From the NCBI RefSeq assembly GCF_021404465.1, contig NZ_JABFTT010000008.1, positions 171,031 to 235,030 of the forward strand: 64,000 nt of DNA, given 5' to 3'. The translations under genes and the position numbers were made by a program. This document shows positions 16,947 to 24,781 of the stretch, piece after piece; positions within the stretch are counted from its first letter, which is position 1, and every line of letters begins with the position of its first letter. The notes beneath the pieces were generated by a model, which had not been told where the DNA came from, did no database searches, and saw nothing but the letters and a program-made list of their open reading frames with translations. The stretch is from Billgrantia zhangzhouensis. GTDB taxonomy: Bacteria; Pseudomonadota; Gammaproteobacteria; Pseudomonadales; Halomonadaceae.

Positions 16947-17678
16947 TCAGGCCGCCATGTCGAGCTCGGTGAGGGGCAGGTCACCGGCGACATAGTCGTA
17001 GTACAGCGCGGTGGTGTAGAGCAGGCGCATCTGGGCACCGATCTCGCAGATCTTCAGGCAGCGCTGCTGCAGCTCGACGGTGTCGGCGTGCTCCAGCACG
17101 ATCTGGTAGCCACGCTCGCCGTGGATCTCGTCGGAGACGATGTGCAGGTCGAAGAACTCGACCTCTTCGTCGGTGAAGCCGTACTTCTCGCGCAGGGTCG
17201 GGGTCTGCTTGCGGTAGATCGAGGGCACCTGTGACTCCAGGCCGACCACCAGTGCCGCCACGGCGACCACCGGGTGCTCACGCATGGCCACGGCATAGCA
17301 CCAGCTCTGCAGGCCGCGGGTGGTGGGCGACATGTTGTCGGGATTCTCGACGCGCTCGCGGGTGGTGCCGCAGGCCTCGGCGAAGCGGATCAGCAGGTCG
17401 GTATGCCGGTCGCCACCAAGCTCTTCCTCGTACATGTTCTGCAGCAGGAAATCCTTGGCTTCGGTGTAGTTCTCCGGGGTATTGGCATAGATGTACGCCA
17501 GGTAGTCGGCGAACGGGCCAACGTAGTGGTAGTGGTTTTCGGCCCAGCGGGCGAGGTGATCGCGGGACAGCTTGCCGCTGGCCCAGGCCACGCTGAATGG
17601 GGCCTTGTTGGCGCTCTTGCCCTTGATGGCTTCTTCCAGGGCGGTACGGAATTCATCGCGGTTCATCAACTGTGCCAT
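16947..17678 (-). CDS. Heme-oxygenase-like diiron oxidase (HDO; PqqC/TenA/CADD-like)
   Basis: A 243-residue all-helical enzyme of the TenA/PqqC fold. All six residues of the HDO diiron pattern are visible: Glu85 and His92 (YEEELGGDRH), Glu148 (VGLESQVPS), His179, Asp183 and His186 (FFDLHIVSDEIH). The final H-x3-D-x2-H spacing matches Chlamydia CADD. HDOs use O2 for N-oxygenation, oxidative C-N/C-C cleavage or decarboxylation of amines and amino acids. It is first in the operon, followed by an aldehyde dehydrogenase, redox proteins and an amino-acid dehydrogenase. The ATG at 17678 follows GGGAGG; an upstream extension (to 17816) has no family similarity. Substrate unknown. Confidence 0.85.
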   Translation of the reverse strand: MAQLMNRDEFRTALEEAIKGKSANKAPFSVAWASGKLSRDHLARWAENHYHYVGPFADYLAYIYANTPENYTEAKDFLLQNMYEEELGGDRHTDLLIRFAEACGTTRERVENPDNMSPTTRGLQSWCYAVAMREHPVVAVAALVVGLESQVPSIYRKQTPTLREKYGFTDEEVEFFDLHIVSDEIHGERGYQIVLEHADTVELQQRCLKICEIGAQMRLLYTTALYYDYVAGDLPLTELDMAA

Positions 17679-17805
17679 GGGAGGACTCCTGATTGTGCCG
17701 TGCGCTGGCTGTTGCGGGTCAGCGCCCTTGTTGTTCAAGAATGTTGTTCGAGCATGGTGGGTTGCGTCATGGGCCTGGGTAGGCCGGTGTCTTGTGGATG
17801 GCTCA

Positions 17806-17815
17806 TGGTATACCA
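17806..17815. promoter_or_regulatory. GGTATACC operator candidate (oxidase operon promoter)
   Basis: TGGTATACCA, a perfect palindrome, 128 bases before the oxidase start and followed by AAAAGC as at 9889-9893. It is a likely GntR-type operator for the whole operon. Confidence 0.65.
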
Positions 17816-18013
17816 AAAGCCATGTGAGCAGCGTAAATTCCCCTCGCTTGGCCTGTCAAGGCTTTTTCTGACCTGAATCAAATTTTGCCGAAGGTGCTAT
17901 GGTCAGAGCCGTGAGAAAGGTGAAAGGCCCGCAGTGGAGGGGATGGGCATAGTTTCATGAAGAAAGGAAAATGTGCAGAGGCTAGGCAGGGAAGAAGTCT
18001 TGAGCAAAATGCT

Positions 18014-18023
18014 CGGTATACCA
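18014..18023. promoter_or_regulatory. Second GGTATACC site, between oxidase and GGT-like genes
   Basis: CGGTATACCA at 18014-18023 has the same 8-bp core. It is 337 bases from the oxidase start, so it may be an auxiliary (looping) site or mark a distal promoter. Confidence 0.45.
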
Positions 18024-18154
18024 TGGTGGGTAGAGGCGCCTTGGCGACAACGGCCGTGGGCGAGAAGGCACGAACCTGTAGGTGAACCTGCAAGAGAGGG
18101 GAAGAACGAGCGCCATACCGGGCATGGCGCCCTGAACCTTTGCGAACAGAGCAG

Positions 18155-19762
18155 CTACCAGGGCAAGACTGCGCCGTCGGTGCGCGGCTCGGTGCCGCCG
18201 CAGAGCACTCCGGTCACGCTGTCGCGCAGGATGATCTGGCCGCGGCCGAAGCTGATCGAATCGGCCACTTTGACGATATGATGGCCCCGCCTCGCCAGCG
18301 CCTGGGCCAGATGATCGGGGAAGTGCGGTTCCACTTCCACGGTTCGCCCCTGGGTCCACTTCCAGCGCGGCATGTCGAGAGCGGCCTGAGGGTTGAGGTG
18401 GTCATCGAGCATGGCGGTGACCACCTGCACATGACCTTGCGGCTGCATGAAGCCGCCCATCACGCCGAAGGGACCCACCGCTTCGCCATCTCGGGTAATG
18501 AAACCGGGAATGATGGTGTGGTAGGTGCGTTTGCCCGGCGCCAGGGCGTTGGCGTGCTCGGGGTCGAGCGAGAAGGACCAGCCGCGGTTCTGCAGGCTGA
18601 TGCCGGTGCCCGGCACCACGATACCCGAGCCGAAGCCCTCGTAGTTGCTCTGAATGAACGAGACCATGTTGCCGTCGCCATCGGCGGTCGCCAGGTACAC
18701 GGTGCCGCCGCGGATCGGATTGCCATGCTGAGGATCGAGCGCCCTTTCGCCGATCTGCCCGGCACGGGCTTTGAGATAGTCGTCGGCCAGTAACTGCTCT
18801 ACGCTCGGGCCCATGGCCTCGCGCTCGGTGATGTAGCGCTGGCCATCGACGTAGCCCAGCTTGGTCGCCTCGATGCGACGATGCAGAGTTTCCACCGGGT
18901 CGCGACCCTCCTCGCCCAGGCGCTCCAGAATGCCCAGTGCCTGCAGCACGATCAGTCCGCTGCCGTTGGGCGGGATTTCCCAGATATCGTGGCCGCGATA
19001 GCGGGTAGCGATAGGCTCTACCCACTCAGGCTGGAAGGCGGCAAGGTCCTCTTTGCGCAGGAAGCCCCCATGCTCACGTGAGAAGGCGTCAATGCGATCC
19101 GCCAGCTCACCCTCATAAAAGGCCCGTGCATGGCTTGCGGCGATAGCCTTGAGGGTGCCGGCCATATCCTGAGAGCACCAGACTTCGCCTGCAGACGGTG
19201 GCCGGCCTTCGGGCGCGAAGTGCTCGAACCAGGGGGCGAACTCCTCTCGCTCATACTGACCATAGCGCTTGAATGCGCTTTCCCATAGTAGGCTGGCTAC
19301 CGGCGTCACCGCATAGCCCTGTTCTGCAAACTCGATGGCCGGTGCCAGCAGCTCGGCAAACGGCAGTTTGCCGAAGCGTTCGGAAAGCTCTGCCCATGCG
19401 CCCGGTGCGCCGGGCACGGTCACCGGGACCAGGCCATGGGCCGGCATCTTCTCATGTCCCAGTGCTTTGAGCGCCTCGACAGAAATACTTTGCGGCGCAG
19501 GACCACTGGCATTGAGGCCGTGCAGTTCACCATTCATCCACACGATGGCGAAGGCGTCGCTGCCGATGCCGTTCGAGGTGGGCTCCACTACGGTCAGTGC
19601 TGCGGCGGTGGCGATCGCCGCGTCTATGGCATTACCACCGCGCTTGAGCATATCCCCCCCGGCTTGGGCGGCCAGAGGCTGGGAAGTGGCGACCATGCCA
19701 CGATGGCCGAAGGTCACCATGCGGCGTGATGCGGAAGGGTAGTAGTGAGGGTCTGCGTTCAT
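18155..19762 (-). CDS. Gamma-glutamyltransferase-family amidohydrolase (cytoplasmic, HpxW-like)
   Basis: A 535-residue Ntn-hydrolase of the GGT family. The N-terminal half has GMVATSQPLAAQAGGDMLKRGGNAIDAAIA; the self-cleavage/catalytic Thr is probably in NPIRGGTVYLATADGDGN, followed by SNYEGFGSGIVVPGTGISLQNRG. There is no signal peptide, unlike periplasmic GGT. This points to the cytoplasmic HpxW-type branch (HpxW is an oxamate amidohydrolase) rather than glutathione breakdown. It is last in the tct operon, 8 bases after tctA, so it probably cleaves an amide imported by TctABC. Confidence 0.85.
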   Translation of the reverse strand: MNADPHYYPSASRRMVTFGHRGMVATSQPLAAQAGGDMLKRGGNAIDAAIATAAALTVVEPTSNGIGSDAFAIVWMNGELHGLNASGPAPQSISVEALKALGHEKMPAHGLVPVTVPGAPGAWAELSERFGKLPFAELLAPAIEFAEQGYAVTPVASLLWESAFKRYGQYEREEFAPWFEHFAPEGRPPSAGEVWCSQDMAGTLKAIAASHARAFYEGELADRIDAFSREHGGFLRKEDLAAFQPEWVEPIATRYRGHDIWEIPPNGSGLIVLQALGILERLGEEGRDPVETLHRRIEATKLGYVDGQRYITEREAMGPSVEQLLADDYLKARAGQIGERALDPQHGNPIRGGTVYLATADGDGNMVSFIQSNYEGFGSGIVVPGTGISLQNRGWSFSLDPEHANALAPGKRTYHTIIPGFITRDGEAVGPFGVMGGFMQPQGHVQVVTAMLDDHLNPQAALDMPRWKWTQGRTVEVEPHFPDHLAQALARRGHHIVKVADSISFGRGQIILRDSVTGVLCGGTEPRTDGAVLPW

Positions 19763-19770
19763 GGCAAGTC

Positions 19771-21279
19771 CTATTCGAGAGAGGCGCTGGTATGACGGCG
19801 CTTCGTGTAGCTGACGATGCTGTAGACGATGGAAATGGCCGCCAGTACCAGCAGCATGGCGGAAATGGGGCGGGTCAAAAATAGCGTCCAGTCGTCGCTG
19901 GTCTGGAATGCCCGGCGTAGGTTGGTTTCGGCAATGGGGCCGAGCACCACGCCTAGCACCAGAGGTGCCAGAGGGTAGTCGAGCTTCTTTAATACGTAGC
20001 CCACGGCGCCGATGCAGCCCAGCAGGTAAAGGTCGGAGATGCGGTTGTTCAGCGTAAAGGCGCCGATGGCACAGCAGGCCAGTACGACCGGAACCACAAT
20101 GTACTTGGGTACATTGAGCAGCCTTAGAAAGGCACGCATCAGCGCCAGCCCGATGAATAGCATGAAGACAGATGCCACGGCCATGGAAATGAACATGCCG
20201 TAGACCAGGTCAGGGTTGTCCAGGATAAGGCGTGGGCCAATGCTGATGCCGTGAACCATGATCGCTGCCATGAGCACAGCATCAACGGGCGAGCCGGGGA
20301 TCCCCAAGGCGATTAGGGGGATCATGCTGCCGCCGACGGTAGAGGAGTTGCCCGATTCTGATGCAACAACGCCCTGAGGCTCGCCCTGGCCGAAGGTTTC
20401 GGGGTGCTTCGAAGCGCGCTTGGCCTGATCATAGGCTAAAAGGTTTGAGATCGAGCTGCCGGCGCCGGGTACGGCGCCGATGAAAACGCCGATCAATGAA
20501 GAGCGCAGCGTGTTGACAGGCTTCATCACGGTCAGCGTGAGCGTCTCGAGCAGGTGAGGGCGCATGTCTCCGCTGATCAATGATGCCGACTGGGGCTTAC
20601 CGCTGCGACTAGGCTCCAGCTCCGAGAGTAGCTGACTCATGGCATACATGCCGATCAGCACGACCAGAAAGGGAATGCCGGCGGTGAGCATTTCCTGACC
20701 GAAGGTAAAGCGCTCCCGGCCCATGATGGGATCTGGACCGATGGTGGCCAATCCGATACCGATCAGGCCGGCGATCAGGCCGCGTAGCAGTGAATCACCC
20801 ACCAGGCTGGCAATGATGGTCAGGGCAAACAAAATGAGGGCGAAGTACTCCCAGGGGCCAAGTTTCACGGCCAGCAGGGCAAGCGGAGGAGCCGCCATGA
20901 TCAGCACGATAATCGAGATCAGCGAGCCGAGAAAGGAGGCGACCAGCCCCAGGGAGATCGCCTTGCCGGGCTGGCCCTTGCGGGCCATGGGGAAGGCATC
21001 GAAGGTGGTGGCGACCGAGGAGGGCGTGCCGGGAATGCCCAGCAACGCCGCACTGAATAGCCCACCACTCAGACCGCCCACGTAGACCGACAGCATGACT
21101 GCAACGCCTTGAAGCGGCGGCATGGCAAAAGTCAGGGGCAGCGTGAGTACGATGGCCATCGTGATGGTGAAGCCCGGTATGGCAGCCGACACGATGCCAG
21201 CGAATGTTGCTACTGCCATCAGCGCTAAGGTGTAGGGGTCGAATACGCCACTCAGGGCGAGTACGAAAGCGTCAGTCAT
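19771..21279 (-). CDS. tctA: Tripartite tricarboxylate transporter, large membrane subunit TctA
   Basis: A 502-residue protein with about 11-12 transmembrane segments. TctA signatures: AAIPGFTITMAIVLTLPLTF, SVYVGGLSGGLFSAALLGIPGTPSSVATTFDAFPMA (GIPG-P loop) and the second repeat PLIALGIPGSPVDAVLM. It forms the permease with TctB, fed by the periplasmic TctC. Tct systems import citrate and a wide range of carboxylates and aromatic acids; the operon partners suggest an amide-bearing acid here. Confidence 0.93.
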   Translation of the reverse strand: MTDAFVLALSGVFDPYTLALMAVATFAGIVSAAIPGFTITMAIVLTLPLTFAMPPLQGVAVMLSVYVGGLSGGLFSAALLGIPGTPSSVATTFDAFPMARKGQPGKAISLGLVASFLGSLISIIVLIMAAPPLALLAVKLGPWEYFALILFALTIIASLVGDSLLRGLIAGLIGIGLATIGPDPIMGRERFTFGQEMLTAGIPFLVVLIGMYAMSQLLSELEPSRSGKPQSASLISGDMRPHLLETLTLTVMKPVNTLRSSLIGVFIGAVPGAGSSISNLLAYDQAKRASKHPETFGQGEPQGVVASESGNSSTVGGSMIPLIALGIPGSPVDAVLMAAIMVHGISIGPRLILDNPDLVYGMFISMAVASVFMLFIGLALMRAFLRLLNVPKYIVVPVVLACCAIGAFTLNNRISDLYLLGCIGAVGYVLKKLDYPLAPLVLGVVLGPIAETNLRRAFQTSDDWTLFLTRPISAMLLVLAAISIVYSIVSYTKRRHTSASLE

Positions 21280-21291
21280 GAGATCACCCGC

Positions 21292-21789
21292 TTACCACCT
21301 GGCTCTGGGTAGGTAGATATTGAACACCTCAGAAAAGAGGTAGTAAGGGCCGGCAGAGAAGAACGTGGCAACGGCCAGCACCAGAACAATCGTGGCCGGA
21401 CGCTTGGGGGCCAGCAACAGTTGTGCGAATGTCAGGTAGATGAAGGTACTGAGCAAGAAGCCGGCCTTGGGCATGCTGATCACATAGATGATGAACAACG
21501 CTAGATTGAGGAATACCATCTTCAGCCGGTGAACCTGGGCGACACAGGCTGCCCAGTTGGTGCGGGGCATGCCCCGCTTCATCAATTCGGTAACGAAAGC
21601 GGCCCCGCACAGCAGGGCCACGGCGATGAAAATAATACGTGGAAAGGCCCCCGAGCTCATGGGCTCCCAGCGTGAGGCCGGTAAGGAACCGGCCTTGATT
21701 GCCATGAACAGGGCCACCGAGGCAATGGCGACATAAGACACCAATTGCAGCGAGGGCAGTAGGGCTTCCTGCGAGCGTCTTTGCGCCAT
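21292..21789 (-). CDS. tctB: Tripartite tricarboxylate transporter, small membrane subunit TctB
   Basis: A 165-residue protein with four hydrophobic helices, low sequence conservation and the typical TctB closing pattern (LLSTFIYLTFAQLLL, then FFSAGPYYLFSEVFNIYLPRA). It lies 12 bases before tctA and 26 bases after tctC, the standard order C-B-A. Confidence 0.88.
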   Translation of the reverse strand: MAQRRSQEALLPSLQLVSYVAIASVALFMAIKAGSLPASRWEPMSSGAFPRIIFIAVALLCGAAFVTELMKRGMPRTNWAACVAQVHRLKMVFLNLALFIIYVISMPKAGFLLSTFIYLTFAQLLLAPKRPATIVLVLAVATFFSAGPYYLFSEVFNIYLPRARW

Positions 21790-21815
21790 GACAGTCTCCT
21801 CGTGTAGCCCTGCCT

Positions 21816-22766
21816 TCAGTCGAGCAGGTGGGCGTTGGTTTCGATGAACTGATCCATGTCGTTTAGATAGGCAACGTAGTCGTCACGGTTCATGTAGCGT
21901 ACGGTGCCGCCAACGTTGATGATTTGATCACGGTAATCCTCGCTCGCGGCTACCTTTGCCAGTGCGTTCTCGAGTATCTCCAGAATCTCGTCTGGCGTGC
22001 CCTTCGGTGCCACGATGCCGCGGGTCACCAGAAACTCCAGGTCATAGCCGAGTTCCTTGAGTGTCGGTGTCTCGGGCAACTCCTCGATGCGCTCTTCGGT
22101 CGCGACGGCCAGTATCTTGAGGTCACCATTCTCGACCAGACTGCTGGCTGAGGAGTAATCCTCTATGGCGATGGTGATATGGCCGCCGGCCAGGGCCCGA
22201 AGGCGCTCGCCGGTACCTTCATAGCCGACATAGCCGAATTCGGTGTCAGTGGCCTGTTCGAACTGCACGGCCCACAAGTGGGGAATGCCGCCCAGCGTGA
22301 CGCCCATACGGTACTCGCCCGGGCGTGCAGTGACGTCTTCGAGCATGTCGTCCAGGGTTTCCCAGCCGGTATCGGCGTTGACGGCGATGACCGAGTTGAT
22401 GCTGGTCATCATCGAGATAGGCTCGAAATCGTCCCAGTTCTGCTCGGTGACGCCGGAATGGTGGGCGATCATCAGCCCTTCGTGAATCTGAGTAATGGTG
22501 TAGCCGTCATTGTCGCGGCGCGAGGCCTCGCGCAGACCGACCGTGCCGCTGGCACCGGGCATGTTGATGATCGGCACCGCCTGGCCAAGCTCCTTCTCCA
22601 GGTGCTGGCCCACAATGCGCATCAGCAGGTCGCTGCCGCCACCGGGGCCCCAGGGTACGATGAATTCGACGGGCTTGTTCGGGTAGTCCTCGGCCGCCAG
22701 TGTCAGAGGTGCGGCAATGAGGGCCGCGGTAGCAGCGGTGGCAGCCAGAAGCGGGGTCAGTTTCAT
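21816..22766 (-). CDS. tctC: Tripartite tricarboxylate transporter, periplasmic binding protein TctC
   Basis: A 316-residue substrate-binding protein (Bug/TctC family) with a Sec signal peptide (LLAATAATAALIAAPLTLAAED, cleavage around residue 24). Family motifs follow: YPNKPVEFIVPWGPGGGSDLLMRIV, NMPGASGTVGLREASR, GGHITIAIED and LPETPTLKELGYDLEF. First gene of the tct operon after the chrA pair; ligand unknown. Confidence 0.93.
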   Translation of the reverse strand: MKLTPLLAATAATAALIAAPLTLAAEDYPNKPVEFIVPWGPGGGSDLLMRIVGQHLEKELGQAVPIINMPGASGTVGLREASRRDNDGYTITQIHEGLMIAHHSGVTEQNWDDFEPISMMTSINSVIAVNADTGWETLDDMLEDVTARPGEYRMGVTLGGIPHLWAVQFEQATDTEFGYVGYEGTGERLRALAGGHITIAIEDYSSASSLVENGDLKILAVATEERIEELPETPTLKELGYDLEFLVTRGIVAPKGTPDEILEILENALAKVAASEDYRDQIINVGGTVRYMNRDDYVAYLNDMDQFIETNAHLLD

Positions 22767-22840
22767 GAGTCAACCTCGTTTTGTGTCGTTATGGTTTGGG
22801 CGTTGTTGATGGTGGCCTGCCTGAAGACAGACACAAGTGG

Positions 22841-23371
22841 CTATGGAATGAAGACTCCTCCATAGACGAGTGCTCCCAGGACCACGAAGGCCGGATGCGT
22901 ACGGAAGCGAACGAGGGCGATGGCAGCCACTGCACCAATCAGCAGCGTATGCAGCAGCCCGGCGTTAACCATTCCTTCGTTGAAAAAGCTCCATGTAAGC
23001 CAGGCCATCATCATGGCGATCACCGGGCGTACCCACTGGCTCATGCGCTGAACGCGGGGCGAGTTGCGATGGCGGTAGAGCAGCCCCAGTGCACCGAGCA
23101 TCAGCAGCAGCGATGGTGCCACTGTGGCCAGCACCGCCACCAGGGCGCCGCCGAAGCCTGCCACGTCATAGCCCACGTAGCCGGCCATCTTGGTGGCGAT
23201 GGGGCTCGGCAAAGCGTTGCCGAGGGCGAGGGTTTCGGCGAACTGCTGGGCGTTCATCCAACCGTAGCGGCCCACCACTTCGGCTTCGATCAACGGGATG
23301 ATGGCCGGGCCGCCGCCATAACCGATGATGTTGGGGATGAAGAAGGCGAGAAAAAGGTGCCAGTAGATCAC
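22841..23371 (-). CDS. Chromate transporter-family protein, second half (short-chain CHR)
   Basis: A hydrophobic protein of 176 residues with the CHR-domain pattern FFIPNIIGYGGGPAIIPLIEAEVV, GWMNAQQFAETLALGNALPSPIATKMAGYVGY and late helices. A GTG at 23371 overlaps the stop of the preceding gene in a GTGA arrangement, implying translational coupling; an ATG at 23404 is the alternative. It forms a pair with the next half; such short-chain pairs make up one transporter. In this operon the transported anion may be an organic or oxyanion metabolite rather than chromate. Confidence 0.85.
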   Translation of the reverse strand: MIYWHLFLAFFIPNIIGYGGGPAIIPLIEAEVVGRYGWMNAQQFAETLALGNALPSPIATKMAGYVGYDVAGFGGALVAVLATVAPSLLLMLGALGLLYRHRNSPRVQRMSQWVRPVIAMMMAWLTWSFFNEGMVNAGLLHTLLIGAVAAIALVRFRTHPAFVVLGALVYGGVFIP

Positions 23372-23940
23372 TGGGCCGCCTCCTTGCGCCGGCGCGTGGG
23401 ACACAGCAGAGCGGTGGCCAGTAGTGCACCGATGATCAGGCCGGGATGGATGCCGATGTAGTAGATCAGCACGCCCGATGTCGCGGCCAGGGCCAGGCTG
23501 GCGATCCAGCCCAGGGCGAGCCGCGACTTATGCCAGAAATCCAATGTCAGCTGGCCCATCATTACCATCACTACCGGTACCACCGCCTGACCCATGCCGC
23601 GAATCCAGGCCATGTCTCGGTAACGGCTGAAAGCGGTTAGCAACGCGATCATGGCCACGATCATGGGCAGGATGACGGCGGTCACGGCGACCAGGCAACC
23701 GAGCGTGCCGGCGACCCGGTAGCCGATATAGCCGGGCATCTTGGTGGCAATGGGGCCGGGAAGGGTGTTGCCGATGGCCAGGATATCGGCGAACTCCTCG
23801 TCGCTGAGCCAGGCATGGCGCTTGACCACCTCCTGCTGCACCAGGGGTATCATGGAAGGGCCGCCGCCAAAGCCGAGTAGGCCGACGCGGGTAAAGGCCC
23901 AGAACAGAGCGCTAAGGGGTGCCTTGCCGGAAGCCGTCAT
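23368..23940 (-). CDS. Chromate transporter-family protein, first half (short-chain CHR)
   Basis: A 190-residue membrane protein with FWAFTRVGLLGFGGGPSMIPL, then VQQEVVKRHAWLSDEEFADIL and AIGNTLPGPIATKMPGYIGYR, the N-terminal CHR-domain signature, with about six helices. It starts the operon chrA1-chrA2-tctC-tctB-tctA-GGT and is divergent from gntR copy 2. Its decayed paralogue is at 8726-8974. True chromate transport is unproven. Confidence 0.87.
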   Translation of the reverse strand: MTASGKAPLSALFWAFTRVGLLGFGGGPSMIPLVQQEVVKRHAWLSDEEFADILAIGNTLPGPIATKMPGYIGYRVAGTLGCLVAVTAVILPMIVAMIALLTAFSRYRDMAWIRGMGQAVVPVVMVMMGQLTLDFWHKSRLALGWIASLALAATSGVLIYYIGIHPGLIIGALLATALLCPTRRRKEAAQ

Positions 23941-24013
23941 GCCGACACCTCAGTTGCACCGGTAATGAGGGTGCTTATTGATTTATGGTTCATTTGTCGT
24001 CTTGTAAGAGAAA

Positions 24014-24039
24014 AATCGATTATTGCGGCTAGAATATAG
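24014..24039. promoter_or_regulatory. AATCGATTATT element between chrA and gntR copy 2
   Basis: AATCGATTATT (24014-24024) followed by a CTAGAATATAGG stretch, in the divergent promoter region. It is conserved with the element at 9062-9086 in the paralogous module, which argues for an operator recognised by both GntR paralogues. Confidence 0.6.
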
Positions 24040-24094
24040 GTTGACCCCGAAAGCAGCGTCAACCTTCGCCGCCAAAACGAACTGAGGAGGGGGC

Positions 24095-24781
24095 ATGGGG
24101 ATACCCAGACGCAAGGAGCAGCTGACGGCGTCCAGCCGCATCTACGATATCCTGCGCCAGGACCTGGTGAATGGCCGTTTTGCCGCTGGGGAAAAAGTCG
24201 CCATCAGTGCGCTCAAGGAGCGCTACGAGGTAGGGTTGAGCCCGCTGCGCGAGGCATTGAATCGCCTGGCGGCCTACGGGCTGCTGATTCAGGAGAACCA
24301 GCGTGGTTTCCGCGTGCCCAGCTTGGAGCGAGGCGAACTCGACGACATTGCGGAGATGCGTCGAGAACTCGAGGGCATGGCGCTGGAGAGAGCCATTCGT
24401 TTTGGCGACGCCGAGTGGGAGTCCGAGCTGCTAGCCGCGGCGCATCGACTGAAGCGAGCCGACATGGCGCCGGAAAAGGTCGATGAGTGGGAGCAACTCC
24501 ACGCCCGTTTCCACCGTACCCTGGTGGCTCCTTGCGGCTCGGTCTGGCTGCTGCGCTTCATTGAGCAGTTGCATGATCAGTTCGATCGCTATCGACGCAT
24601 GGCGCCCGAGGCCCAGGAGGTGCGCCGGGTGCTGGATGCCCAGCACGGCGAGCTGGTGCAACTGGCGCTGGAACGTGACATCAAGGCCGCACGAGTATTG
24701 ATGGACGACCATATCCAGCGCTCCTACGAGGTGGCGCTGCGGGGAGTGACGGTGGAGGTCAGTCCGTCTCGACCAGGCTGA
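24095..24781 (+). CDS. GntR-family transcriptional regulator (FCD type), copy 2
   Basis: A 228-residue regulator with N-terminal winged helix (SSRIYDILRQDLVNGRFAAGE, LSPLREALNRLAAYGLL, ENQRGFRV) and FCD domain (EMRRELEGMALERAI, HARFHRTLV, DHIQRSYEV). Closely similar to the regulator at 9150-9812. Divergent from the chrA-tct-GGT operon, which it likely controls. GAGGAGG lies seven bases before the ATG. Its 3' end overlaps the 3' end of yigZ by 23 bases (tail to tail). Confidence 0.92.
   Translation: MGIPRRKEQLTASSRIYDILRQDLVNGRFAAGEKVAISALKERYEVGLSPLREALNRLAAYGLLIQENQRGFRVPSLERGELDDIAEMRRELEGMALERAIRFGDAEWESELLAAAHRLKRADMAPEKVDEWEQLHARFHRTLVAPCGSVWLLRFIEQLHDQFDRYRRMAPEAQEVRRVLDAQHGELVQLALERDIKAARVLMDDHIQRSYEVALRGVTVEVSPSRPG

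Larger units (their letters stand above)
17679..18154. other. Control region upstream of the oxidase operon, no gene
   Basis: A 476-base gap without a convincing coding frame. It holds two GGTATACC palindromes (17807, 18015), a TTGTTGTT stretch (AACAACAA in the mRNA sense, 17728-17735) in the oxidase leader, and AT-rich promoter-like sequence around 17860-17890. Confidence 0.6.
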
